This document shows, piece by piece, positions 7,645 through 17,100 of a stretch of 64,000 nt of DNA. How positions within the stretch are numbered: the first letter of the stretch is position 1; each line of letters opens with the position of its first letter. The position numbers and the translations under genes are program-made. Origin of the DNA: Streptomyces fumanus (GTDB taxonomy: Bacteria; Actinomycetota; Actinomycetes; Streptomycetales; Streptomycetaceae); contig NZ_BNBI01000011.1 of assembly GCF_014655295.1 (NCBI RefSeq), forward strand, positions 186,001 to 250,000. Direction: 5' to 3'. Below the pieces are notes generated by a model. It saw nothing but the letters and a program-made list of their open reading frames with translations. It was not told the DNA's origin and searched no databases.

Positions 7645-10600
7645 ATGCCCGACGCAGCGGCGCGGCACGGTCCCGGCACCCCCGGCGACCGCCCCGACCC
7701 CCTGGCCGAACTCGTCCTGCGGCTGCGGGAGATCGGCCTCGACCCGGACGCCGAGCAGCTCAGCGACGCCCTGTGGCTGGCCCGCTGGACCCGCCCGGCC
7801 CGGGAACCGGACGAGCGGTTCCCGCCGGGCGGCCGGGTCGTGCCGCCACCGGCACCGCCGCCCGCCCGGCCCGTGTCCCCGCCGCCGGACGGCGACCCGC
7901 GCCCCGCCGCGCCCGGGGAACCGCCGGGCACCGTCCCCGCCGACCGGCGGGTCGCCCTCTACCCGGTGCCGCGCGCCGGGGGCACCGGGGGAGCGGGCCG
8001 CGCCCGCGCCCTGCCGGTCGGGGTCCCCGCCGCCCCCGTACTCCCCGCCCCCCTCGAACTCCAGCGGGTGCTGCGGCCGTTGCAGGGCTACCGCAGCCCC
8101 GCCCCGCCCCGCCGCCGCACCCTGGACGAGACCGCCACCGCCGACCGCAGCGCCCGGGCCGGCGGGCTGGTGCTGCCCGTGTACCGCCGGGTGACCCGGC
8201 GCGACGCCCGGCTGCACCTGGTGCTGGACGCCTCCTCCTCGATGCGGGTGTGGGACCGGCTGTTCCTCGAACTGGAGCAGATCTTCAGCCAGTTGGGCGC
8301 CTTCTCCGACATCGAGGTCAGCCATCTGCACCGCGACCCGGACGGCGCGGTCGCGGTCAGCCGCAGCCCCGACGCGCACGCCGCGCCGCTGCACTCCGCG
8401 GACCGGCTCGGCGACCCCACCGGCCGCCGGATCGTGCTGCTGGTCAGCGACTGCGCGGGCCCGCTCTGGCACAGCGGCCACGCCCACCGGCTGCTGCACC
8501 ACCTGTCCCGGCAGGGCCCGGTCGCCGTCCTCCAGCCGCTGCCGCAGCGCATGTGGAACCGCACCCGGCTGCCCGTCACCTTCGGCGAGCTGTCCCGCGG
8601 CGACACCCTCGGCGGCGCCGCCGCGCTCTGCGTCCGGGTCCCCGGCGGCCGGCCCGCCGCGGCCCGCCGGGGCGCCCTGCCCGTACCCGTGCTGCCGCCC
8701 GAGCCGGTCGCCCTCGGCGCCTGGGCCAAGCTGCTCTCCGGGGCCGGCGCCGGACCGGTGCCGGGCGCCGTCGGCTGGGTCCGCGCCGACCAGCCGCCCG
8801 CCCCGGCCGCCCGCGCCGACCGCCGGCTCAGCCCGTACCAGCGGGTCAGCCGGTTCAGCTCCGGCGCCTCCCCGGCCGCCGGCCGGCTCGCCGTCTACCT
8901 CGCGGCGGCGCCGCTGTGCCTGCCGGTGATGCAGTTGGTGCAGCGCACCATGCTCCCCGGCTCCGGCCCCGCCGAACTGGCCGAGGTCCTGGTCAGCGGC
9001 CTGGTCACCCGGGCCGGCGAGGAGTACGGCACGGACGGCACCCAGTGGTACGAGATCGAGCCGGACGTGCGCGACGCCCTGCTGTCCCGGCTCGGCCGCG
9101 ACGAGGCCATGCTGGTGCTCAAGCACTGTTCGGAGTACATCGAGCAGCGCTTCGGCAAGGGCGGCCCCAACTTCCCCGCCCTCGCCCTGGCCCAGTTGGG
9201 CGACGGCGACGGCCGCTCCCGGGCCCCGGGCGCCCGCTACGCCGACAACGGCGAGGACGCCACCGTCCCGCAGCCCTTCGCGGAGATCGCGGCCCGCGTC
9301 CTGGAGCGGTTCATGCCCCTGCCCGAGCAGCTCGCCCTCTACGACGGCCCGCCCGGGTACGACGACCGCGCCGACCCCCCGCCGGCCGACCGGCGCCCCC
9401 CGCACCAGGCGGTCACCCGCGCCCGCGACCTGCTCGCCCGGTTCGACGACGAGGGCATGGTCCAGGACCTCATCGACGCCGTGCAGTTGCTGCGCGGCGC
9501 CACCGAGCGGGAGGGCCCGGCCGGCACCGACCCCGCCCTGTGGGCCGAGTACGCGCGCTGCACGCTGCGGCTGTGGGAGGTGCAGGGCGGCACCGCCCTG
9601 CTCGGCGAGGCGGAACAGGCCGCCGAGCGCGCCGCCGCGCACCCGCACGCGCTGCGCGAACGCGCCGTCCTCGCGCGCGTGCTGCACGCCGCCGCCACCG
9701 ACGCCCGGCGCCACGGCGACCGGCCCGGCGCGCTGGAGCTGCTGCGCCGCGCCGACCGCGAGTACGCCGTGGCCAGCGCCGCCCCCGGCCTGGACGAACG
9801 GGAGGCGCTGCGGCTCACCCTGGAGCGGGTCGACGCCCTGGAGGCCCAGTGGCGGCTCGGCGGCGACAGCGCGCTCCTCCAGGGCGCCGTCGGCATGCTG
9901 GAGGCGTTCGCCGACGCCTGGCCCGACCGCACCGACCGCCCGCCCGAACTGCCGCTGGCCCACGGCCGGATGCTGCTGCGGCTGGCGGAGGTGACGGCCG
10001 ACCGGGCGCAGGCCAAGCTGTACGCCGAGCAGGCGGCGCGGTCGCTGGGCCGGGCGCTGGCCACCGGCGGCCGGGCGGAGAGCGCCGAGGCGGTCCGGGC
10101 CCGGGTGCGGACGCTGACCGACCTGGTCGACGCCCTGCTGCGGTCGGACGGGCCGCTCGACGAGGCCGAGACCCGCACCGACGAGGCCCTCGGCGTCGTA
10201 CGGGAGCAGGGACAGCGCGCGGCGCTGCTGGTGCGCGCCGGGCGGATCGCCGTCGCCCGGTACGCCGAGACGGGCGACCCCGCCGAACTGCACCGGGCCG
10301 CCGACCGCTTCGCCCGGGCCGCGCAGCGCATGCCCCGGGACGCGCCCGCCCACGCCGACGTGCTCGCCGAGTGGGGCGAGGTGCTGCTGCGGCTGGCCGC
10401 CCTGGAGAGCGGCACGCCCTCCCAGGAGCAACTGTCCCAGGCCATCCGGGTGCTGCGGGACTGCCGGATGGAGACCCCGGCGGGCAGCCGCCGCACCGCC
10501 CACCGGCTGCTGCTGCTCGGCCGCGCGCTGATGCACCGCTACCAGGTGCGCGGCGACCGGGTCGACCTGCGCGAGGCCGAGCACCTCCTCGGGCTCGCCG

Positions 10601-10977
10601 CGGCCGACGCGGACGACCCGCTGCTGGCGGCGCGCTGCCGACTGGAGCTGGGGCAGGCGCAGTTCGAGGCATACCAGAACCTGGGCCGGGCGACCCGGCT
10701 GGACGTGGCGGTGGACGCGTTCCGGGCCGCCGCCGAGTCCGCCGGGCGGGCGGAGGCGGCGGCCGAAACGGAACGCCGCCGCCAGGAGGCGGTGGAACTG
10801 GCCGCGCAGGCACACCACTGGCGGGGTATGTCCTATGAGGCGGCGGCGCGCCCCCGGGCGGCCCGGGAGGCGTACCGGGCGGCCCGCGCGCAGTGGGCCA
10901 GGCTGCCGGAGGACCACCTGGGCACGGCGGAGCCGACCGCGCGGCAGACGGCACAGCGGCTGGCCGAACTGGAGTGA
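7645..10977 (+). CDS. vWA-TPR protein, SAV_2336-like, module 1
   Basis: 1110 residues. After a Pro-rich N-terminus (~50-140) comes a von Willebrand A domain with an intact DxSxS metal site (LHLVLDASSSM, about residue 194) and LLVSDC later in the same fold. This N-terminal part is what I remember as the SAV_2336 domain. Residues ~590-1110 are TPR-like helical repeats rich in Ala/Arg/Glu (e.g. YAEQAARSLGRALATGG, FRAAAESAGRAEAAAE). vWA plus MoxR pairing is a well-known chaperone arrangement. It is likely the scaffold that presents targets or signals to the MoxR ATPase and the protease. It begins just after the moxR stop, so the two genes are one operon. Confidence 0.75.
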   Translation: MPDAAARHGPGTPGDRPDPLAELVLRLREIGLDPDAEQLSDALWLARWTRPAREPDERFPPGGRVVPPPAPPPARPVSPPPDGDPRPAAPGEPPGTVPADRRVALYPVPRAGGTGGAGRARALPVGVPAAPVLPAPLELQRVLRPLQGYRSPAPPRRRTLDETATADRSARAGGLVLPVYRRVTRRDARLHLVLDASSSMRVWDRLFLELEQIFSQLGAFSDIEVSHLHRDPDGAVAVSRSPDAHAAPLHSADRLGDPTGRRIVLLVSDCAGPLWHSGHAHRLLHHLSRQGPVAVLQPLPQRMWNRTRLPVTFGELSRGDTLGGAAALCVRVPGGRPAAARRGALPVPVLPPEPVALGAWAKLLSGAGAGPVPGAVGWVRADQPPAPAARADRRLSPYQRVSRFSSGASPAAGRLAVYLAAAPLCLPVMQLVQRTMLPGSGPAELAEVLVSGLVTRAGEEYGTDGTQWYEIEPDVRDALLSRLGRDEAMLVLKHCSEYIEQRFGKGGPNFPALALAQLGDGDGRSRAPGARYADNGEDATVPQPFAEIAARVLERFMPLPEQLALYDGPPGYDDRADPPPADRRPPHQAVTRARDLLARFDDEGMVQDLIDAVQLLRGATEREGPAGTDPALWAEYARCTLRLWEVQGGTALLGEAEQAAERAAAHPHALRERAVLARVLHAAATDARRHGDRPGALELLRRADREYAVASAAPGLDEREALRLTLERVDALEAQWRLGGDSALLQGAVGMLEAFADAWPDRTDRPPELPLAHGRMLLRLAEVTADRAQAKLYAEQAARSLGRALATGGRAESAEAVRARVRTLTDLVDALLRSDGPLDEAETRTDEALGVVREQGQRAALLVRAGRIAVARYAETGDPAELHRAADRFARAAQRMPRDAPAHADVLAEWGEVLLRLAALESGTPSQEQLSQAIRVLRDCRMETPAGSRRTAHRLLLLGRALMHRYQVRGDRVDLREAEHLLGLAAADADDPLLAARCRLELGQAQFEAYQNLGRATRLDVAVDAFRAAAESAGRAEAAAETERRRQEAVELAAQAHHWRGMSYEAAARPRAAREAYRAARAQWARLPEDHLGTAEPTARQTAQRLAELE

Positions 10978-11028
10978 GCCGCCGCGCCGGGCCGGCTCAC
11001 CGGGTCATCGAGCGAGAGGGAACGGGGT

Positions 11029-11247
11029 ATGGACGCAGCGTACGAGCCCGCCGACGGGCCGGGGAGCACCGGTGCCGCGGAGCAGCGGCCGGAGCCCCCG
11101 CCCGAGCCCCTGCCCGACCTGCTCGCCCTGGACCTGGACCGGCTGGGGACGATCGAGCACCCGGTGCTGCGGGAGGTGCTCCAGGAACTGCGGACCCGGG
11201 CGGCGGAGCCGAGCGAGATGATGTGGGGCTTCGACAACTCCTTCTGA
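11029..11247 (+). CDS. fxsA: FxSxx-COOH-type cyclophane RiPP precursor peptide
   Basis: 72 residues with the leader features of FxsA precursors: PDLLALDLDRLGTIEHPVL, then LQELRTRAAEPSEMMWGF and a C-terminal FDNSF. In the family, an F-x-S-x-x carboxyl end is cross-linked by the neighbouring radical SAM enzyme into a three-residue cyclophane. Here the third position is Asn (Phe68-Asp69-Asn70), so the motif is FxNxx rather than FxSxx. The gene sits 51 bp after the vWA-TPR gene with a GGGAACGGGG ribosome site, and 135 bp before fxsB with a hairpin between them. The product is probably an intracellular or exported signal or toxin peptide. Confidence 0.85.
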   Translation: MDAAYEPADGPGSTGAAEQRPEPPPEPLPDLLALDLDRLGTIEHPVLREVLQELRTRAAEPSEMMWGFDNSF

Positions 11248-11287
11248 GGTTCGCTGACCCGGGTGCGTGATTAGGACAACTTCGACC

Positions 11288-11310
11288 GGCCCGGGTTTCG
11301 GCCCCGGGCC
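11288..11310 (+). terminator. Hairpin between fxsA and fxsB, attenuator-like
   Basis: GGCCCGGG (11288-11295) pairs with CCCGGGCC (11303-11310) around a 7-nt loop. It lies between the precursor peptide gene and the maturase gene. In RiPP operons such structures commonly make the precursor transcript more abundant than the enzyme transcript, and I infer that role here. Confidence 0.45.
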
Positions 11311-11382
11311 GCGCCGGGAATGCCGCCCCGTGCGGCACCGGCGGCCGCGGCGGCGCGGGGGCGTACGGCATGGGGGTGCTCA

Positions 11383-12549
11383 GTGTCCGGATCGGCGGCC
11401 GTCCCCTTCCGTCAGTTCATCGTCAAGGCGCACGGCCGCTGCAACCTCGCCTGCACCTACTGCTACCTCTACGAGGGCCCCGACAGCAACTGGCGCAGCC
11501 GCCCCGCCGCCGCGCCCGCCGAGGTCCTGGACCGCACCGCCACCCGGATCGCCGAGCACGCCCGCGCCCACGCCCTGACCGGCCTCGCCCTCGTCCTGCA
11601 CGGCGGCGAACCCCTGCTCGCGGGCGCCGGCACGCTCGCCGCCTTCACCGACCGGGTCCGCGAGCGCGTCCCCGCCGGATGCGCCGTGCACGCCGTCGTG
11701 CAGACCAACGCCACCCTGCTGACCGCGGCCCGCCTCACCGTGCTGGCCGGCGCCGGCATCCGGGTCGGCGTCAGCCTCGACGGGGGCACCGCCGCGCACA
11801 ACCGGCGGCGGGTGGACCACGCGGGCCGCCCGTCCTGGCCGGCCGCGGCCCGCGGCACCCGGTTGCTCGCCGACCGCTTCCCGGCCTCGTACGCGGGCGT
11901 CCTCACCGTCGTCGACCCGGACCTCGACCCGGTCGGGACGTACGAGTCCCTGCTCGCCCTGCGCCCGCCCGCGCTGCACCTGCTGCTGCCGCACGGGAAC
12001 TGGACCACGCCTCCGCCGGGCCGGACCGGCACCCGCTACGGCGACTGGCTGTGCGCCGCCTTCGACCGCTGGTGGGCGGCGGGCCGCCGGGAGACCCGGG
12101 TGCGGCTGTTCGAGGAGTGCGTGGCGCTGCTGCTCGGGCTGCCGGCGGCCACCGAGGCGCTGGGGCTGGCGCCGTTCGACGCGGTCGTGGTGGAGACCGA
12201 CGGGTCGATCCAGCAGGTCGACTCGCTCGCCTCGGCGTACCCCGGGGCCGCGCTGACCGGCCTCGACGTGTTCCGGCACAGCTTCGACGAGGCCCTGCGG
12301 CACCCCGGTGTCGCCGCCCGGCAGACGGGCGCGGCGGCCCTCGCCGGGCAGTGCCGGGCCTGTCCGCTGCTGCGCGTGTGCGGCGGCGGCCACTACGCGC
12401 ACCGCTACCGCGCCGGACACGGCTTCCGCAACCCGTCCGTGTACTGCGCCGACCTCCAGCGCTTCATCCGGCACGTGGCCGGGAAGCTGGCCGGCGCCGC
12501 GGCACCCGTACCGTCCCTGCCGTCCTCGCCCGAAGGGGGCGCTCCGTGA
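11383..12549 (+). CDS. fxsB: FxsB-type radical SAM/SPASM cyclophane-forming maturase
   Basis: About 388 residues from the GTG at 11383. An ATG at 11320 would add 21 low-complexity residues. Cys20-x3-Cys24-x2-Cys27 (HGRCNLACTYCYLYEG) binds the radical SAM 4Fe-4S cluster. VLHGGEPLL and VGVSLDGG are typical of the barrel. The SPASM-like end has CRACPLLRVCGGGHYAHRY and a last Cys in YCADL. It is expected to cross-link the Phe side chain of FxsA to the beta-carbon of the residue two positions later. Many FxsB proteins carry a C-terminal HExxH domain; here that domain is a separate downstream gene overlapping by a few bases. Confidence 0.88.
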   Translation: MSGSAAVPFRQFIVKAHGRCNLACTYCYLYEGPDSNWRSRPAAAPAEVLDRTATRIAEHARAHALTGLALVLHGGEPLLAGAGTLAAFTDRVRERVPAGCAVHAVVQTNATLLTAARLTVLAGAGIRVGVSLDGGTAAHNRRRVDHAGRPSWPAAARGTRLLADRFPASYAGVLTVVDPDLDPVGTYESLLALRPPALHLLLPHGNWTTPPPGRTGTRYGDWLCAAFDRWWAAGRRETRVRLFEECVALLLGLPAATEALGLAPFDAVVVETDGSIQQVDSLASAYPGAALTGLDVFRHSFDEALRHPGVAARQTGAAALAGQCRACPLLRVCGGGHYAHRYRAGHGFRNPSVYCADLQRFIRHVAGKLAGAAAPVPSLPSSPEGGAP

Positions 12550-14066
12550 TGTTCCCGACCGTCCCGGACCGGTTCCTGGACGAACTCGCCCGTACCGAGG
12601 GCGGACCCGACGCCCTCGCCTTCCTCGTCCGCGACCAGGACACCCGGCGCCTGCTCGCCCTGCGGGCCGTCCTGGACGCGGCGGAGTCGGCCGGTCCCGA
12701 CGTCTGCGACCCGGACCGCAGGGCCCGGCTGCGGGCGGACTGGGCGATGCTGGCGGAGGCGGACCGGGCCCCCGCGCCGGCCACCGCCCGGACCGGCGGC
12801 GCCCCACCGGCCCAGGGCGGGGCGGCCCCATCGGCCGGGGGCGGGGAGGCCCCACCGGCCGAGGGCGGGACGGCGCCCCGGCCCACTCCCGCCCGGGCCC
12901 GGCTCTTCCACCCGCTCATCGGCCCCTGGGCCCGTTCCTGCCTGCGCGGCCTGGACGGCGGGGCCCGCACCCCGGCCGGGCGGCGGGCGCTGCGGCGGGA
13001 CCTCGCCCACTTCAGCGCGGTCGCCGCGGTCGCCGCCGCCGTGGCCGGCCTCCCGTTCACCGTGCGGCTGACCGCCCGCGCCGGGGTGCTCACCCTGCCC
13101 TCGCTGGGCGCCCTGCACACCGCCGCCTCCGGTGACGTACCCGTCGACGTCACCCACCGCAAGGGCACCCTGACGGTCCGGCAGCCCGACGCGCCCGACA
13201 TCCGCGTCCATCTGGAGCACGGCACCGGCGCCTGGTCCGGCTCCCCGGCGTGGACGCCCGCGCACGCGCTCCCCGGGCTCACCCCCGACGCGCCCCCGAT
13301 GCCGCTCGACGACCTCGACCCCTACCGCGAGCCCCCCTACGCCAGCCACCGCGGCAGCCTCAGCGGCGTCGCCACCCTCGACGACGCCGGACGCAAACGG
13401 TGGCTGCAGTCCTGGTCCGGCACGGCCGCCGCGCTGCGCTCGGGCGGCGCCCACCGCCTCACCGAGGCCACCGCCCTGCTGCGCTGCCTGGTCCCGCTGG
13501 AGATGCCGCCCGACGTGGGCACCGGCCGGGGCAGTTGCAGCGCCACCCGGGGCGAGGCGTTCGGCGCCCTGCTCAGCAGCACGCCCCCCGACCCGGTCAC
13601 CTTCGCCGCCACCCTGGTGCACGAACTCCAGCACGCCAAACTCGCCGCCCTCGGCGACCTGCTGACCCTGCACCGGGCCGGCCCCGAGGCCCGCTACTTC
13701 GCCCCCTGGCGGCCCGACCCCCGGCCCTACGACGGGCTGCTCCAGGGCACCTACTCGCACCTCGCGCTGGCCGCGTTCCACCAGCGCCGCGCCCTCACCG
13801 CCCGCCCGCCGGAACGGGAGTGGGCCTGGGCCCAGCACGCCCGCTACCACGCCCAGGTCGGCGCCGCCCTGCCCGCCCTGGTCGGCTCGCCCGACCTCAC
13901 CGTGTCCGGCCGCCGCTTCGTCGACGCGCTGGCCGCCACCTACGAGAAACTGGCCGACCACCCCGCACCCCGCGACCACACGGCCCGCGCGCGGGCGTAC
14001 GTGCAATCGGCGCGCGCCCTGTGGACACAGCGGCACGCTCCCGCTCTCCCACGGCCGAAAGAGTGA
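12549..14066 (+). CDS. HExxH-domain protein, predicted alpha-ketoglutarate-dependent peptide beta-hydroxylase
   Basis: 505 residues. The key motif is VHELQHAKL with His358, Glu359 and His362, matching the aKG-HExxH family. In characterised members that motif binds iron for beta-hydroxylation of peptides rather than zinc for proteolysis. The region TLPSLGALHTA and the C-terminal RRFVDALAATYEKL also fit. An Ala/Pro/Gly-rich insert (about residues 77-115, repeated GGAPPAQ/GGAAPSA/GGEAPPAE) splits the N-terminal helical part from the core. The start overlaps the fxsB stop (GTGATG); GTG 12546 is an equally good start. It should modify the FxsA-derived peptide after cyclisation, by inference. Confidence 0.75.
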   Translation: MFPTVPDRFLDELARTEGGPDALAFLVRDQDTRRLLALRAVLDAAESAGPDVCDPDRRARLRADWAMLAEADRAPAPATARTGGAPPAQGGAAPSAGGGEAPPAEGGTAPRPTPARARLFHPLIGPWARSCLRGLDGGARTPAGRRALRRDLAHFSAVAAVAAAVAGLPFTVRLTARAGVLTLPSLGALHTAASGDVPVDVTHRKGTLTVRQPDAPDIRVHLEHGTGAWSGSPAWTPAHALPGLTPDAPPMPLDDLDPYREPPYASHRGSLSGVATLDDAGRKRWLQSWSGTAAALRSGGAHRLTEATALLRCLVPLEMPPDVGTGRGSCSATRGEAFGALLSSTPPDPVTFAATLVHELQHAKLAALGDLLTLHRAGPEARYFAPWRPDPRPYDGLLQGTYSHLALAAFHQRRALTARPPEREWAWAQHARYHAQVGAALPALVGSPDLTVSGRRFVDALAATYEKLADHPAPRDHTARARAYVQSARALWTQRHAPALPRPKE

Positions 14067-14198
14067 GGATGCCTGCGCGGACCGCCCGGGTGCGGAAAGA
14101 TCGTCGCGCCGAGGTGTGTGCCCGTCGGTCGTCGTACTTACGCGTGGCGCGCCGAGGTCCTAGGATTCCGTGGTACTACGCGCGCTGGAGGCCGCTGC

Positions 14199-17100
14199 AT
14201 GTCTGGAGCTCGTAAGCCGGTCGACCCGACCGAGAGGGGGGCCGCGAGGCAGACGGTCACGATCCACTTCGCCGGCTTCAACCGGGCGTGGGCGGCCTGG
14301 ATCGGCGACCGCCTGGAGCGGCGCGGGCAGCGGGTGGTGTACCTGCGCTGGGAGTCGCCCGCCGACGTCCCCCTGGTGGACCTGCTGCGCGACCTGAAGC
14401 TGGCCGAGGGCCGCATCCTCATCGTCGTCAGCGACTGGTACTTCCAGCTCGGCCCGCGCACCCACGAGGAGTGGAACGAGGCGCTGCGCGAGGTCGTCGC
14501 CCCCGACCCGTCCCGCTTCGCCGCCGTCTCCGTCACCACCGCCACCATCCCCTCGGCCGCCGCCGTCCTGGCCCCGGTCGCCCTCACCAACATGGGCGCC
14601 GAGGAGGCCGAACGCCGGCTCCTGGACCGCCTCGACCTGCCCTCCGAGCCGCTGTCCGAACCCCCCGCCGCCGCCCGCCGCGGCCCGCGCTTCCCGGCCT
14701 CCATGCCGGACGTCTGGGGCGCCGTCCCCCGCCGCAACACCCGCTTCACCGGCCGCGAGGACCTCTTCAACGAGGCGTACAACCTGCTGCTGAACTCGGA
14801 GCCGGGGGCGGGCGTCCTGACCTTCTACGGCATGTCCGGCGTCGGCAAGACCCAGTTGGCCGCGGAGTACGCCCACCGGTTCGGCTCCGAGTACGACGTG
14901 GTGTGGTGGGTCAACGCGGAGGGCCGGGTCACCTACCGCCGGCAACTGGCCGAGATGGCGCCCAAACTGGGCCTGCAGACCGGCCAGGAGTACGGCGAGC
15001 GGCTGCGGGCGGTACGCGACTCGCTGCGGCGGGGCGAGCCGTACTCGCGGTGGCTGCTCATCCTCGACGGCGCGGACGAACCGGACCAGATCTGGGACAT
15101 GGTGCCCAACGGCCCCGGGCACGTCCTCATCACCTCCCGCAACCCCGAGTGGGGCGAGCACAACAGCCGGCTGCTGGAGGTCCCGGTCTACGCCCGCGAC
15201 GAGTCGGTGGCCTTCATCCGCCGCCGCGCTCCGCGGCTGACCGAGACCGAGGCGGACCAGTTGGCGGATGCGCTGGAGGATCTGCCCCTGCTCCTCGACC
15301 AGACGGCCGGCTGGCTCAACGACTCGGACATGTCGGTACGGCAGTACATCAGGCTGCTGGAGGACGGCGTCGACGGCGATGTGGTCAAGGTGTCCGCGGA
15401 CTTCCCGCTGGCCTTCCAGACCGCCTGGTCGATACTGCTGAACAAGCTCCGCGAGACCGTCCCCGAATCCGTCGACCTGCTGCGGCTGTGCACCTTCTTC
15501 GCCCCCGGCTTCATCCCCGTACGACTGCTGCGGGAGGTGCCGAGCGACGAACTGCCGGAGCAGCTCGCCCGGCTGTTCAACGACCCGCTGCTGTGGAACC
15601 GGGCGATCAACCAGCTCCGTACGTACTCGGTGGTGCGTCTGGAGTCCCACGAGTCCTCGGGCGACGAGACCGTCTCCTCCGGCGAGTCGCTGTACCTGCA
15701 CCGCATGGTCCACCAGATCGTGCACAAGGACATGCCGGACAGCGACCGGCACGAGTTCGTCGACGTCGTGCGCCGCGCCCTGGCCGCCGCCGACCCGCGC
15801 CGCCCCACCGACTCCGACCTCTGGCCGGGCTACGCCGAGATCACCCCGCACCTGAAGTACGCGGACGTCCTGCAGAGCCGCGACCCGCAGGTGCAGCGCC
15901 TGGTCTTCAACTGCCTGCGCTACATGTACTTCTCCGGCGAGTACCCCTCCGGCATCAAGCTCGCCGAGCGCGCCCTGAACGCCTGGCGGGAACTGCTCGG
16001 CCAGAGCCACCCGCGCATCTGGGAACTGACGTACCACTACACCAATCTGCTGCGGGCCAGCGGCGACTACGTCCGCAGCGAGGCACTGAGCCGGGACGCC
16101 GTGGACCACCTGCGCGAGCAGCGCGGGGAGCAGGACCTGGAACACGTGCGCGCCGCCGCCGGCCTCGCCGCCGACCTGCGCGGTCTGGGCCGCTTCGACG
16201 AGGCGCTGGAGATGTCCCAGTGGGTCCTGGCGGCCTACCGCGAACTCCTCGGCGAACAGGACTCCCGGACACTGAGCGCGCAGAACAACCTGGCGCTGTC
16301 CCTGCGGCTGCTCGGCTGGTACCGGGAGGCCCTGGACGTCGACAAGCAGACCATGGAGGCCCGCCGCCAGTTCCTGCGCGCCCGGCACCCCTTCACCCTC
16401 AGCTCGGAGAACTCGTACTCCATCGACCTGCGGCTGCTGGGCCGCTACGCGGAGGCCGAGTCGATCCAGCGCAAGAACGTCCACGAGGCGCGCATCGCCC
16501 TGGGCCGCGACAATCCGCTCACCCTCAGGGCCGAGTACAACCTCGCCCTGTGCCGGTACCGGATGGGCGACCGCGACCGCCGCAGGGACCAGGGCGACGG
16601 TCCCCAGGAGCCCGGGGCGCTGCTCGCCAGCGTCCTGGAGCGGGGCGAGCGCGTGCTCGGCGAGACCAACCCGTGGACCCTGATGTTCGCCACCGGCCAG
16701 AGCTGCTACGCCCGAGAGCATGGTGACATCGACCAGGCCCGGGAACTGAGCGAGGCCGTCGTGGCCCGCTACGAGGTGATGCTCACCGAGGGCCATCCGT
16801 TCATCGCCGGGGCCCGCGCCAACCAGGCGCTGATCCTGCGCAACGTCGGTGAGCGGGAGCAGGCGCACGCCCTCATCGAGCAGGCGCACGGGGAGATGAC
16901 CCAGGCGCTGGGCGAGAGCCACCCCTGGTCCCTCGGCTGCGCCCTGAACGCCTCGGCGCTGCGCAACCTGGTGGGCGACATCGAGGGCGCGGCCGACCTG
17001 AGCCGGGACACCGTGACCCGGGCGACGGAGTGGCTCGGACGCACCCACCCGCTCACCCTGTCGACCCGTATCGCCTACGCCGCCGACCTGCGCGGACTGC

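Noticed and set aside
3828..7931. 1.3-kilocodon minus-strand frame opposite the Trypco1, protease and MoxR genes
   Set aside because: It has no recognisable domain, and the plus-strand genes have intact catalytic motifs across the same span.
7609..10917. Minus-strand open frame opposite the vWA-TPR gene
   Set aside because: Composition artefact. The plus strand has an intact vWA site and helical repeats.
14067..14198. Promoter before fxsT
   Set aside because: TAGGAT at 14161 could be a -10, but the -35 candidate (TTACGC) is poor. An 11-bp direct repeat (CGCGCCGAGGT at 14105 and 14148) is present without a clear role.
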